A stretch of DNA of 16,313 bases. Origin: Lachnospiraceae bacterium (GTDB lineage: Bacteria; Bacillota_A; Clostridia; Lachnospirales; Lachnospiraceae). The notes below the pieces were generated by a model. The model was not told where the DNA came from, made no database searches, and worked only from the letters and a program-made list of their open reading frames with translations. The position numbers and the translations under genes were made by a program. Within the stretch, counting starts at the first letter, position 1. Each line of letters opens with the position of its first letter. The stretch is from positions 1-16,313 of the forward strand of contig JAQUUB010000098.1 of assembly GCA_028694115.1 (NCBI GenBank), written 5' to 3'. Of the stretch, positions 1 through 6,513 are shown in pieces.

Positions 1-2
1 GG

Positions 3-83
3 TATAATCGCCAACGGATTCACAGTGCTCTTGGATACAAAACTCCTCAGCAAGTGGAGGACGAAGCTACTCAGGCAGCATAA
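3..83 (+). CDS. IS3-family transposase OrfB, C-terminal 26 residues (runs in from before the window)
   Basis: The visible peptide contains YNRQRIHSALGYKTP followed by QQVEDE. This is the characteristic tail of IS3/IS150 OrfB, a DDE integrase-fold transposase of the rve superfamily, in which YN..R.HSALGY.TP lies just after the catalytic Glu region. Only the tail is in the window, so I cannot tell whether the gene is intact upstream. The stop is 42 bases before the element end, the usual spacing for this family. The motif makes the family call secure. Confidence 0.85.
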   Translation, partial: YNRQRIHSALGYKTPQQVEDEATQAA

Positions 84-94
84 AAAAGTTTAAC

Positions 95-125
95 TTTTTG
101 TGTCCAATGTATTGACACAGGTCCA
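95..125. repeat. IS3-element right terminal inverted repeat
   Basis: The 31-base end reads, from outside inwards, TGGACCTGTGTCAAT, then ACATTGGACACAAAAA. It defines the border between the IS and the host gene. Confidence 0.7.
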
Positions 126-746
126 GTTCGTTACGAAGGATCATCTATAACAATCTCAGGAGGCAGAATCTCATTTAATAAGTTTTGTGTACAGAAGTTT
201 GGAAAGATAGCTTACGTCCAATTATTATTACATCCGACAGAGCGAAAAATAGCAATACGTCCTTGTCGAAGTACTGATGCACATAGTATAAAATGGCGAC
301 CGGATGCAGATAAACCAGTTTATTCTAAAACATTAAATTGTCAGCATTTTGGAAATGCCCTTTATACAATTATGAATTGGAACCCGGACTATATTTACAG
401 AATCAGAGGAACATGGGCTATGCGAAAAGAAGAGCAAATCATGGTCTTTATTCTTCATAATGCGGTACCAATTATGCTTGTTCAGCCGGATACAGAGGAA
501 GAAGGTGGGAAAAGAAAACGAATTAGTTTATGTCCAGAGGAGTGGGCAGAGAATTTTGGAGAAGAATTTTATGAACATAGTTTGGAAAACGGCTTTTATT
601 ATATTGCCCCGGACTCCGAATGGAAATCACAGGCACAGAGTATTGCAGCATCAGGAATAGAGTGTTTTGAATCACCGACACCAGAGAGTCTTCAAATATC
701 AATCGAAGATTTGAAGAGAGGAGTAGAAACAAGAAATGGAGAATAG
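126..746 (+). pseudogene. Array paralog 1, N-terminus removed by the IS3 insertion; family unknown
   Basis: The frame is open from the first base after the IS to the stop at 746 (206 codons), although the first ATG is only at 372. Residues before that ATG align with the neighbouring paralogs: ITISGGRISFN here, ITIWETRIKFN in paralog 2, and CSIWPTKISFS in paralog 3. The real gene therefore began upstream and lost its start and first domain residues. Shared landmarks are YVQLLLHP, IRPC, a W in the middle, and MNWNPDYIYRIRG. Unlike its neighbours it has a long acidic C-terminal tail with a W....FG motif. I do not recognise the family, and no enzyme motif is visible. It overlaps the next gene by 11 bases, as in a translationally coupled operon. 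A shorter product from the ATG at 372 would lack the first half of the conserved domain. Confidence 0.7.
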
Positions 747-1338
747 CCAAATTGAACACTTATTTAATACCAGTACCGTAATAGAGGATGTGCAGGAACA
801 ACCAGAAGATATTGTTAGTCTGGCGGGATATCAAGTAACAAAAGCAGAGTTGTTTGCACATTCCCGAGAACCAGCCATTACAATTTGGGAAACTAGAATA
901 AAGTTTAATATGGCATGTTTGCGACGTTTTACGGGGGTAACTCATATTCAAATTCTCATTCATCCGGAACAGAAAAGACTAATCATTAGACCTTGTCTGC
1001 CAGATGCACCAGACTCATTGCGTTGGGCTAAGGGTGGAAATGAAAAGAAATTATCGAATAGAGATTTGACTTGTAAGATTTTTGCGGCAAAAGTATTTGA
1101 GTTAATGGGGTGGAATGGAGAATATCGATACAAGATGCTTGGCAAGCCTGCTGTATGCGATGGAGAAATGTTATTTTTATTCAAATTAAATGATTTTGAA
1201 TTGTTTGTTAATGGGCGAAAGTCTAAATCCTATTTACCAGGTACTTGGAGAGAATACTTCGGAACACCTGCGGAGGAGCATGAGGAAGAATATAAAATTG
1301 ATTTAGCAGATGGATATGTCACAACTGATAGAACATAG
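736..1338 (+). CDS. Array paralog 2, conserved protein of unknown function (200 aa)
   Basis: This is the most complete member of the tandem family. An N-terminal GYQVTKAELF segment (about residues 31-40) is followed by ITIWETRIKFN, then HIQILIHP, LIIRPC, SLRWAKGG, GWNGEYRYKMLG, a Glu-rich strand (GEMLFLFKL), and a W....FGTPAEEHEEE tail. The alternating strands and the absence of catalytic motifs, signal peptide or membrane segment suggest a soluble structural, binding or regulatory protein. The start overlaps the end of paralog 1, with an AGAGGAG sequence about 11 bases upstream. I have an unverified recollection of similar proteins beside serine recombinases in clostridial elements. No function can be assigned. 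Confidence 0.85.
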   Translation: MENSQIEHLFNTSTVIEDVQEQPEDIVSLAGYQVTKAELFAHSREPAITIWETRIKFNMACLRRFTGVTHIQILIHPEQKRLIIRPCLPDAPDSLRWAKGGNEKKLSNRDLTCKIFAAKVFELMGWNGEYRYKMLGKPAVCDGEMLFLFKLNDFELFVNGRKSKSYLPGTWREYFGTPAEEHEEEYKIDLADGYVTTDRT

Positions 1339-1349
1339 GAGGTGTTATC

Positions 1350-1811
1350 ATGAACCCAATATCAACGCCAGAAGAAATAAATATTGAAGGTTTTCAAGTA
1401 GTACGATCAGATATGTTTTTGCATTTGCCCAGAAAAGTTGATGCAACGTGTAGTATATGGCCAACGAAAATATCATTCAGTAAACAATGCTTACTTCGTC
1501 TAAATAATTGCGAGTATGTTAGGTTGGAGATAAATCCAACCAATAAATGCCTATTACTTGTACCGGTAACTTCTAAAGATAAAGATGGTATCCGCTGGAT
1601 TAAAGGACACAAAGAATGGTCTGTCCGGAATATGGAATCTAAAGTATTTGGGGAGAAACTATATCAAACATGGAAGCTGGATTCAAATTTCAATTATCGT
1701 GCTATAGGAAAACTTGTGACCGTAAATGAAAAAATAATGATGTTGTTTGATTTTTCCCATGGGGAATCTTGGCGTACTAAAATCTCGGGTGTCGCTCATG
1801 AAGAAAACTGA
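1350..1811 (+). CDS. Array paralog 3, conserved protein of unknown function (153 aa)
   Basis: It starts at an ATG with a strong AGGAGG 7 bases upstream, 11 bases after paralog 2. It is collinear with paralog 2: GFQVVRSDMF, SIWPTKISFS, YVRLEINP, LLLVPV, GIRWIKG, FNYRAIG, and MMLFDF. It lacks the loop between the last strand and the WR...G.....EE tail, so it is about 45 residues shorter. The IRPC motif is changed to LVPV, so the cysteine conserved in paralogs 1 and 2 is not universal. There is no signal peptide or membrane helix. The 3' end overlaps the start of paralog 4. Function is unknown. Confidence 0.85.
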   Translation: MNPISTPEEINIEGFQVVRSDMFLHLPRKVDATCSIWPTKISFSKQCLLRLNNCEYVRLEINPTNKCLLLVPVTSKDKDGIRWIKGHKEWSVRNMESKVFGEKLYQTWKLDSNFNYRAIGKLVTVNEKIMMLFDFSHGESWRTKISGVAHEEN

Positions 1812-2154
1812 TATTTCATTCTACCTTAAATACAATCGAATTCATGTGTACGTAGAAGTATTGAGAAGTATAGGATGTCCGGGGAATGTGTGCTTTATGA
1901 TTGCAAACAATGGAAAATCATTAGTTCTTGCGCCATATCCCAAAAGGGATTTGAAATCCCATAGGGTTCCATCAGCAGTATATGATGGTGGGAAGAGTAT
2001 GGAGATATGTAGCCTGAAAATGTGTAAACTTCTGACTGATGTGTGCCATTGGAATCCAGAGTATTCATATAGAATTCCGGGAAAAGTTTTCCCAAGACAA
2101 GAGATAGCTGTTTTCTATTTGTTAGAGGCAGAAAAAATAGAGAGAGAATTATAG
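1798..2154 (+). CDS. Array paralog 4, short core-domain version (118 aa)
   Basis: It retains only the shared core: ISFYLKYNRIHVYVEVL, LVLAPYP, and the best-conserved segment HWNPEYSYRIPG, close to NWNPDYIYRIRG of paralog 1. Both the N-terminal G(F/Y)QV segment and the W/FG tail are missing. I chose the ATG at 1798, which overlaps the last codons of paralog 3, over the in-frame ATG at 1747. The extra 17 residues from 1747 do not resemble the family N-terminus and only shadow paralog 3. The stop codon lies inside the terminator stem, so this closes the operon. Function is unknown. Confidence 0.75.
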   Translation: MKKTDISFYLKYNRIHVYVEVLRSIGCPGNVCFMIANNGKSLVLAPYPKRDLKSHRVPSAVYDGGKSMEICSLKMCKLLTDVCHWNPEYSYRIPGKVFPRQEIAVFYLLEAEKIEREL

Positions 2155-2181
2155 CAGGGTGATACTCCTGCTTTTCTTTTT
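2153..2181 (+). terminator. Intrinsic terminator of the paralog array
   Basis: A 6-bp stem AGCAGG/CCTGCT (2153-2158 with 2167-2172), extendable by a G-T pair, has an 8-base loop and is followed by TTTCTTTTT. It overlaps the stop of paralog 4, marking the end of that operon. Confidence 0.75.
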
Positions 2182-2250
2182 GTCAACAGTGCAATTATAC
2201 GAGATAAACAGGTGGAATTATTCCAATGCAAGTGCTGATAATTGCATACA

Positions 2251-2415
2251 ATGGTTGTAAAGAGAACACAGATGATCCTGCATCTGGCAGATGACATCAT
2301 TCTTGGATATGTGGAGGCCGCCCTCATGATTTTGGAAAACAGGTCGGCAGATATTTCCCCATATGGTTGTTATATGGGGAGATATATAGCCAATGATTTT
2401 ACAGTTATAAATTGA
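2251..2415 (+). CDS. Possible small protein or gene remnant (54 aa), doubtful
   Basis: An ATG-to-TGA frame encodes a peptide starting MVVKRTQMILHLADDIILG and continuing with YVEAALMILEN. The first part could form an amphipathic helix. There is no convincing Shine-Dalgarno sequence before the ATG, and an in-frame stop lies 10 bases upstream. The second half is folded into a 14-bp hairpin. It may be a remnant of a larger gene or chance. The rest of the 2182-2525 stretch shows nothing I can name. Confidence 0.25.
   Translation: MVVKRTQMILHLADDIILGYVEAALMILENRSADISPYGCYMGRYIANDFTVIN
2351..2385. repeat. Strong 14-bp hairpin
   Basis: ATATTTCCCCATAT (2351-2364) pairs with ATATGGGGAGATAT (2372-2385) across a 7-base loop, with only one G-T wobble. 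No T-run follows on either strand, so it is not a canonical terminator. It could be an operator, a processing site or part of a small RNA. Confidence 0.6.
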
Positions 2416-2525
2416 AATAAACAGGAAAAGAAGTGGCACTGAATATTTTAAGCGGGGTATTCAAATACACAGATTTTTAAACATCATTTACGCTAATATG
2501 CTATTGACAGTTGCATAATTCAGCC

Positions 2526-2861
2526 TTATTCGGGTAGTTTCCTGTTGAGAGCATGTGCGTAGGTAGTTAATAACTTCTTGTCGGGTAGTTTTAGGGATTG
2601 GTACAGTGATACAAGCAGTCTTTCATCTGCGGAGTATTCCAACATGATTGGGGCAGGCTCATCTGAAAAAAAATCAGACAAGGAGATTCCAAGTCCTGCA
2701 CAAATTTTTCTTAGTGTGGGAAGAGTTGGTTCGGTATTTCGTTGGAATAAGTTGCTTAGAGAACTGTAGGCTATATTGCATTCTTTGGCAAGCTGGTAGA
2801 TAGTCCAACTTTTTTGCTCCATAATCTTTTTAATTCTCAAAAGAGTATCATTTTCGACCAT
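2526..2861 (-). CDS. XRE/Cro-CI family DNA-binding regulator (111 aa)
   Basis: Residues 6-60 form an HTH_3/XRE domain: LLRIKKIMEQKSWTIYQLA, then NIAYSSLSNLFQR, then LPTLRKICAGLGISLSDFF. This is the five-helix Cro/CI fold, with the recognition helix around YSSLSNLF. The C-terminal 45 residues (SADERLLVSLYQSL) are a short helical region, often an oligomerisation part in this group. A GAGGTG Shine-Dalgarno sequence precedes the ATG at 2861. The gene is divergent from the secreted-protein gene at 3017 with a 155-base gap, so it may control that promoter or its own. The target is not determinable from sequence. Confidence 0.9.
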   Translation of the reverse strand: MVENDTLLRIKKIMEQKSWTIYQLAKECNIAYSSLSNLFQRNTEPTLPTLRKICAGLGISLSDFFSDEPAPIMLEYSADERLLVSLYQSLKLPDKKLLTTYAHALNRKLPE

Positions 2862-2947
2862 TTATTACACCTCATCTCAGTTATATATTTTATTTTAAAG
2901 GTGTAGAGAATATTACAGAAGATTACAAAACGAGTGCAAAAATCAAG

Positions 2948-2976
2948 TTGTAAATAAAACCCATATGAGTTATAAT
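2948..2976 (+). promoter_or_regulatory. Sigma-A type promoter of the secreted-protein gene
   Basis: A -35 TTGTAA (2948-2953) and a perfect -10 TATAAT (2971-2976) are separated by exactly 17 bases. A GGGAGG Shine-Dalgarno sequence follows at about 2999-3004, ahead of the ATG at 3017. Confidence 0.75.
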
Positions 2977-3016
2977 TTGATATAAAGAAATATTATAAGG
3001 GAGGAAAATAGTAAAA

Positions 3017-3899
3017 ATGGTAAAAAAAATAGGAAAAGCAATATTGGGAACAATGGTGATTTCTTCAGTTATTTTTACGAGTTTAAAAACGGAAGCAAAG
3101 GAATTGGTGGAATCAGAAAATTGGCAATGGGAAGCAGATGGAATTGTATATCGACCTTATACAGATGCAGAAGTAGCCACATGGGCTGAATGGGAAAGAA
3201 CACTTCATTATAATTCAGACCCGGACAGACAGGGAAAGAAAGCGGTACCGTTGTCCAGTTTATCTGATGCTGAAAAGCTTGCTATTTTATCTGATACTAC
3301 AAGTGGACTCCCTTATTCGGGCTGGCTTGGAGAATTTTACGAAATGGATATGGACTTGATTATTTGGTTTCTGAATTCTCCATTTGATGTGCAGACCAAA
3401 TATAACTATTTCAATTCGTTACAGAAAACTCCAAGTGAAGTATATCAATGGGTAATAAATGCAGAAGAATTGACAGATGTGCAAAAACAGGTATATCTCA
3501 GAGGACACTCAATTAGTAATATAAGTCCAGAATTACAGGAATGGTGGTATCAGACAATAGGGAAACCATTAACGACTGAGGAAACAACGGCAGTAGATGG
3601 AAGAAATTATGCCGCCTACAGATGGAATCAGAATAGAATCAGAGCAAATGGTGGCTCATGGGAGGATGGAACAAAAACGGTACAGGATTCAAACAAAAAA
3701 ACATATATAATGGCATCGGAGGATTTTGAAGATGCGATGGCATCAGGTCTAATTGCTTCATGGTGGCTTTCAATCCGATGCAGAAATGAAAAAATACAAT
3801 CAACAGGCAGCATCTCGGGGGTATGTAGGAACATATGTCAGTTATCATTTTGTAAATAAAGAGGGTACCTTGGCGAAATATAAATTATGGAATTACTAA
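3017..3899 (+). pseudogene. Secreted protein of unknown function with a +1 frameshift near its C-terminus
   Basis: The N-terminus is a clear signal peptide: basic MVKKIGK, a hydrophobic core to about residue 24, and a probable cleavage after TEA (about residue 28). The mature part is rich in Trp, Tyr and acidic residues, with no enzyme motif I recognise; it appears to be an exported or cell-surface protein. The uninterrupted frame ends at 3859 with an atypical Arg/Cys-rich tail of about 30 residues. Skipping one base (3764, in TGGTGG at 3761-3766) opens a better frame, GFQSDAEMKKYNQQAASRGY and so on to KLWNY, stopping at 3899. That tail matches the composition of the rest. Either a recent one-base insertion has altered the C-terminus or there is a base-calling error. 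The XRE regulator is divergent, and zinc-ribbon genes follow. Confidence 0.7.
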
Positions 3900-3973
3900 A
3901 TAATTTTGCTGAATTGTGAAGCAGATACAACAATATAAACTAAAAATGAAAATGTAAATACAAGGAGATAGCA

Positions 3974-4708
3974 ATGTTTTGTTCAAAGTGCGGAAAAGAG
4001 ATTGAAGATGGAGAAAAGTTTTGTCCGAGTTGTGGGGCAAAGGCGGAGGGGACTGTCGATTTGGATGTCATAAAAAATTATGCCAATGAGAAAGTGCAGG
4101 AAACCAAAAAGAATTTTCAAGATGCGGTAAACGAATATACGGACAGTCGCAGGGAAGAACAGGAAGAACGTAAGATAAAAGATATCAAGGATATTTTCAT
4201 TAATGCCAATGAGAAAAAAATTGATGTGATTGGAGCAGGATTCTTAGTTAATTTATTGAAAGGTGGTTCATTAGGCAAGGGATTTGGGGTATTAACTGAC
4301 AAACGTTTTTATTTCAGCGGAAAAGGGTTTTACAAATTGGGCAAGCAGTATTTTAAGACAGATGAGGAAAGAATTGTAGATTTGCAGGACATTACTGCTA
4401 CTGGATTCGTCTATGATAAGCATCTATGGCTTTTACTTCTTGGAATAGCTGGCATGATATTAACTATTATTTTCACATCTGTAACTTTGGTTGATTCTCC
4501 CAAAGATGTGGCAGCTCCTTTTTTGCTATTTGGAATACCTACCGTTTTTATAATACTAGCTTATCATTTTTTTACGACAGTTTTTTATGAGGTATCTTTT
4601 GCAGGCGGTAGTATCGCTGTGAGAGCATCTGCTTATGGCATTAAGGAACTAAAAAAATTTAATAAGGCTTTAAGACAGGCAAAAGATAGCCTGGTGGAGA
4701 GAAGGTAG
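3974..4708 (+). CDS. Zinc-ribbon membrane protein with a PH-like domain (244 aa)
   Basis: An N-terminal zinc ribbon has four cysteines at 3, 6, 17 and 20 (CSKC/CPSC). A charged, probably coiled-coil helix (about 36-75) follows, then a segment at 80-145 (GFLVNLLKGG, GFGVLTDKRFYF, ERIVDLQDITATGF) typical of bacterial PH-like (bPH/YokE-type) domains. Two hydrophobic helices (about 150-172 and 181-205) lead to a basic tail. This suggests an inner-membrane protein with its ribbon and PH-like part in the cytoplasm. Such proteins are common in clostridia, and their roles are mostly unknown. An AAGGAG sequence precedes the ATG. The next zinc-ribbon gene starts 10 bases downstream, so the two form an operon. 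Confidence 0.8.
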   Translation: MFCSKCGKEIEDGEKFCPSCGAKAEGTVDLDVIKNYANEKVQETKKNFQDAVNEYTDSRREEQEERKIKDIKDIFINANEKKIDVIGAGFLVNLLKGGSLGKGFGVLTDKRFYFSGKGFYKLGKQYFKTDEERIVDLQDITATGFVYDKHLWLLLLGIAGMILTIIFTSVTLVDSPKDVAAPFLLFGIPTVFIILAYHFFTTVFYEVSFAGGSIAVRASAYGIKELKKFNKALRQAKDSLVERR

Positions 4709-4717
4709 GATATTCTG

Positions 4718-5812
4718 ATGTATTGTGGAAAATGTGGGAAGCAAATAAAGGATGGAGCATTTTTCTGCCCTAATTGTGGCAAAGCAATAAACATGGGTAG
4801 TGTTGATACAGAGCCAAAAGTAAAAGATATTTCGGATAATTTAAAAAACACTTGTAGCAATCAAATTGAGCAAACTTATCACATACAGCCAAATAAATGG
4901 AAGGCGCCTGCCATCCTTGGAGGAATATTTATAGTAATTGTTTTGATAGTTGCTTTATTGAAAAGTGAGTTTTCAAATGGTTTAGGAAACAATAAAACTA
5001 TTTTTGATGAAGTTCAATTAGAGGTGGTAAGCGAAGAGGACAGTACCGAAGCAGAAGCCACAGTAGCTACAGAAATTGAAGCAGAACCATCAACAGAAAA
5101 AATCGGAGAAGAGGCAATTGCAATCATATCCGAAAGAGATATAGATGTTTTACTGTCAAAGTTTCATGGTAATTTTATTCTGGAAGGAGCAGATGTAACA
5201 GATCCAGGTGCTCCTGCATTAGTTTTTTCTGATAGGGAATATATTAATGGCATTTTTGTGACGGTATATAGAGAAAGAGGGTATGGTTTAAATAATATTA
5301 AATCCTTTGACGGTACAAAAGTTATATTCGATGATGATGTGATTTTGGAATCTGTAGATGATAATTCAGTTATTTACGATGGAGAAACTTATGTAAGAGG
5401 CGATAAACAACTTGTAGACATTGGTGCGGAAGTGGAACAGATTCGTGAATGGTATTATGATACGCAAAATAATATAGATAGGCTATTATATGCAGGGTAT
5501 CCTGATGATATACATTGCTATTTTGATGGGGCATATCCTGGAAAGGTGATTGTTCCAGCAGGGTATAGTGATTTTAATTATGTAAGAGAGTATTATTATC
5601 ATGATCAAAAGCTATATTTTGTCTTTGCATATAATTCAAGTGGTGATGAACATAGAATATATGTAAAGGATGGAAACGTAATTCGCCATATTAATGGTGA
5701 TTCGACAGTTGACAGAGGATATGGTATGTCACAAAAAATGTTAGATATGCAGGAATGGGCGATTAACGAGTCAGATGAACTTTTTCCGACAATGATAAAT
5801 TGTGGAAATTAA
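4718..5812 (+). CDS. Zinc-ribbon protein with one membrane helix and an extracytoplasmic domain (364 aa)
   Basis: The N-terminal zinc ribbon (Cys 3, 6, 17, 20; CGKC/CPNC) closely resembles that of the gene before it. A single membrane helix lies at about 62-81 (APAILGGIFIVIVLIVALL), followed by a Glu/Thr-rich linker (about 95-130) and a roughly 230-residue domain rich in Asp, Tyr and Gly. The domain ends with a helix (MSQKMLDMQEWAINESDELF). The predicted topology is ribbon inside, domain outside. The domain family is not recognised; single-helix zinc-ribbon proteins of this design may be stress or envelope sensors, but that is inference. It shares an operon with the upstream zinc-ribbon gene, separated by 9 bases. 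Confidence 0.8.
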   Translation: MYCGKCGKQIKDGAFFCPNCGKAINMGSVDTEPKVKDISDNLKNTCSNQIEQTYHIQPNKWKAPAILGGIFIVIVLIVALLKSEFSNGLGNNKTIFDEVQLEVVSEEDSTEAEATVATEIEAEPSTEKIGEEAIAIISERDIDVLLSKFHGNFILEGADVTDPGAPALVFSDREYINGIFVTVYRERGYGLNNIKSFDGTKVIFDDDVILESVDDNSVIYDGETYVRGDKQLVDIGAEVEQIREWYYDTQNNIDRLLYAGYPDDIHCYFDGAYPGKVIVPAGYSDFNYVREYYYHDQKLYFVFAYNSSGDEHRIYVKDGNVIRHINGDSTVDRGYGMSQKMLDMQEWAINESDELFPTMINCGN

Positions 5813-5833
5813 CAATATGGAGTAGAATATTAG

Positions 5834-6051
5834 ATAACAGATATCTGCTCCGGAAAGACTCATCTGGAAAGATGTACAGGTGCTACTCTGGTAAAACTTG
5901 CAGCAGCATTGGAATTGACAATTGATGAACTTCTAAAGCTGGAAACACCTAAAGAACATAAAAAAATGGGAAACCAGAGGACCGAAGATATTTGGAAAGT
6001 TCGTTTCCAGAGAGTCTTGATAAGTCACTAAAAGAATATTTACATGAATAA
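5834..6051 (+). pseudogene. Decayed 3' part of an XRE-type HTH gene
   Basis: The frame from 5834 reads ITDICSGKTHLERCTGATL then VKLAAALELTIDELLKLETP. This is the second half of an XRE-type domain of the group whose recognition region ends in DICSGKT..ERC...TL..LA.AL. A stop (5831-5833) closes it on the left, and the first HTH helices are absent. Near 5990 the reading must shift frame to continue with YLESSFPESLDKSLKEYLHE, ending at 6051; YLES(G/S)-type tails are usual in this family. It is therefore truncated at the 5' end and frameshifted. It lies directly upstream of the arsenic operon promoter and is probably a scar of earlier rearrangement. Confidence 0.65.
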
Positions 6052-6076
6052 GAACAGAGGAAAAATAAAAAATACA

Positions 6077-6114
6077 TTGACTTTTTTCTATGTGAGGAAT
6101 ATAATGACACATAG
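6077..6114 (+). promoter_or_regulatory. Promoter and probable ArsR operator of the ars operon
   Basis: A -35 TTGACT (6077-6082) and a perfect -10 TATAAT (6100-6105) are 17 bases apart. A perfect inverted repeat CTATGTG (6088-6094) / CACATAG (6108-6114) brackets the -10. This is where a repressor such as ArsR would block RNA polymerase. Assignment to the adjacent arsR is inference from position. Confidence 0.8.
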
Positions 6115-6139
6115 AAAGAAATCAATGTGAGGTGAGAAA

Positions 6140-6424
6140 GTGGAAAACTATATCAGATATGCTAAAATTTTAAAAGTGCTTGCTGATTCAAAGAGACTTA
6201 AAATTGTTGCTATGTTGGCTGATAAAGAATTATGTGCTTGTGACATCTTAGAGGAGTTCAAAATAACACAACCAACACTTTCCCATGACATGAAATTGTT
6301 ATGCGATATAGGAATTGTAAATGCCAGAAAAGAAGGAAAATGGAGTTATTATTCTGCAAACCAGGAAATGTTATTGAACTTTAGTGCGGATATTGGAAAA
6401 ATTCTAACAGGACAAAGCAGATAA
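6140..6424 (+). CDS. arsR: ArsR-family arsenic-responsive repressor (94 aa)
   Basis: A winged-helix repressor of the ArsR/SmtB family that releases DNA when As(III) or Sb(III) binds. The thiolate sensor motif ELCACD (Cys32, Cys34) matches the ELCVCD As(III) site of classic ArsR in the alpha-3 helix. The recognition helix region is QPTLSHDMKLL (about 44-54), with Asp where LSHHMK is usual. The wing is at KEGKWSYYS. The GTG start is supported by a GAGGTGA Shine-Dalgarno sequence (6129-6135). The promoter just upstream carries an operator over its -10, consistent with autoregulation. It is the first gene of the operon with arsD and arsA, though a 199-base leader separates it from arsD. Confidence 0.95.
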   Translation: MENYIRYAKILKVLADSKRLKIVAMLADKELCACDILEEFKITQPTLSHDMKLLCDIGIVNARKEGKWSYYSANQEMLLNFSADIGKILTGQSR

Positions 6425-6426
6425 AA

Positions 6427-6449
6427 TACCGATGTGAAGAGCATCGGTA
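6427..6449 (+). other. Hairpin just after arsR
   Basis: A perfect 8-bp stem TACCGATG/CATCGGTA with a 7-base loop lies 3 bases after the arsR stop. It is followed by an A-run rather than a T-run, so it is not a standard terminator. It may separate the arsR message from the arsD-arsA message by protecting a 3' end or slowing transcription. Confidence 0.5.
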
Positions 6450-6459
6450 AAAAAATAAA

Positions 6460-6495
6460 GCTTACATAGAAATATTTCTATATTTCTATGTAAGC
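6460..6495. promoter_or_regulatory. Perfect 15-bp inverted repeat between arsR and arsD, possible second ArsR operator
   Basis: GCTTACATAGAAATA (6460-6474) and TATTTCTATGTAAGC (6481-6495) are exact complements around a 6-base centre. A nested 14-bp palindrome TAGAAATATTTCTA lies at 6467-6480. The outer arms contain ACATAG/CTATGT, the same core as the operator at the arsR promoter. An ArsR/CadC-type site or an RNA attenuation hairpin are both possible. No T-run follows. Confidence 0.6.
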
Positions 6496-6513
6496 AGACA
6501 TGGAGGAACCAGT

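Larger units (their letters stand above)
1..125 (+). mobile_element. Right end of an IS3-family (IS150-like) insertion sequence
   Basis: The segment holds the last codons of an IS3-family OrfB transposase, a short A/T-rich trailer, and a terminal inverted repeat at 95-125. Read from outside inwards, the repeat begins TGGACCTGTGTCAAT and ends in a T-rich block, which fits the TG...CA ends of IS3-family elements. The left end lies before the window, so the target duplication cannot be tested. The base after the end (126) is in frame with a truncated gene, so the element interrupts that gene. Confidence 0.8.

Noticed and set aside
1747..1797. Earlier ATG for array paralog 4
   Set aside because: The extra 17 residues only shadow paralog 3 in another frame and do not match the family N-terminus; the ATG at 1798 fits the overlap style of the operon.
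3761..3766. Programmed +1 frameshift in the secreted-protein gene
   Set aside because: There is no slippery codon, stop codon in the shift position or stimulatory hairpin; a mutation or sequencing error is simpler.
6427..6449. Intrinsic terminator after arsR
   Set aside because: The stem is perfect, but an A-run and no T-run follows on the plus strand, so I call it only a hairpin.
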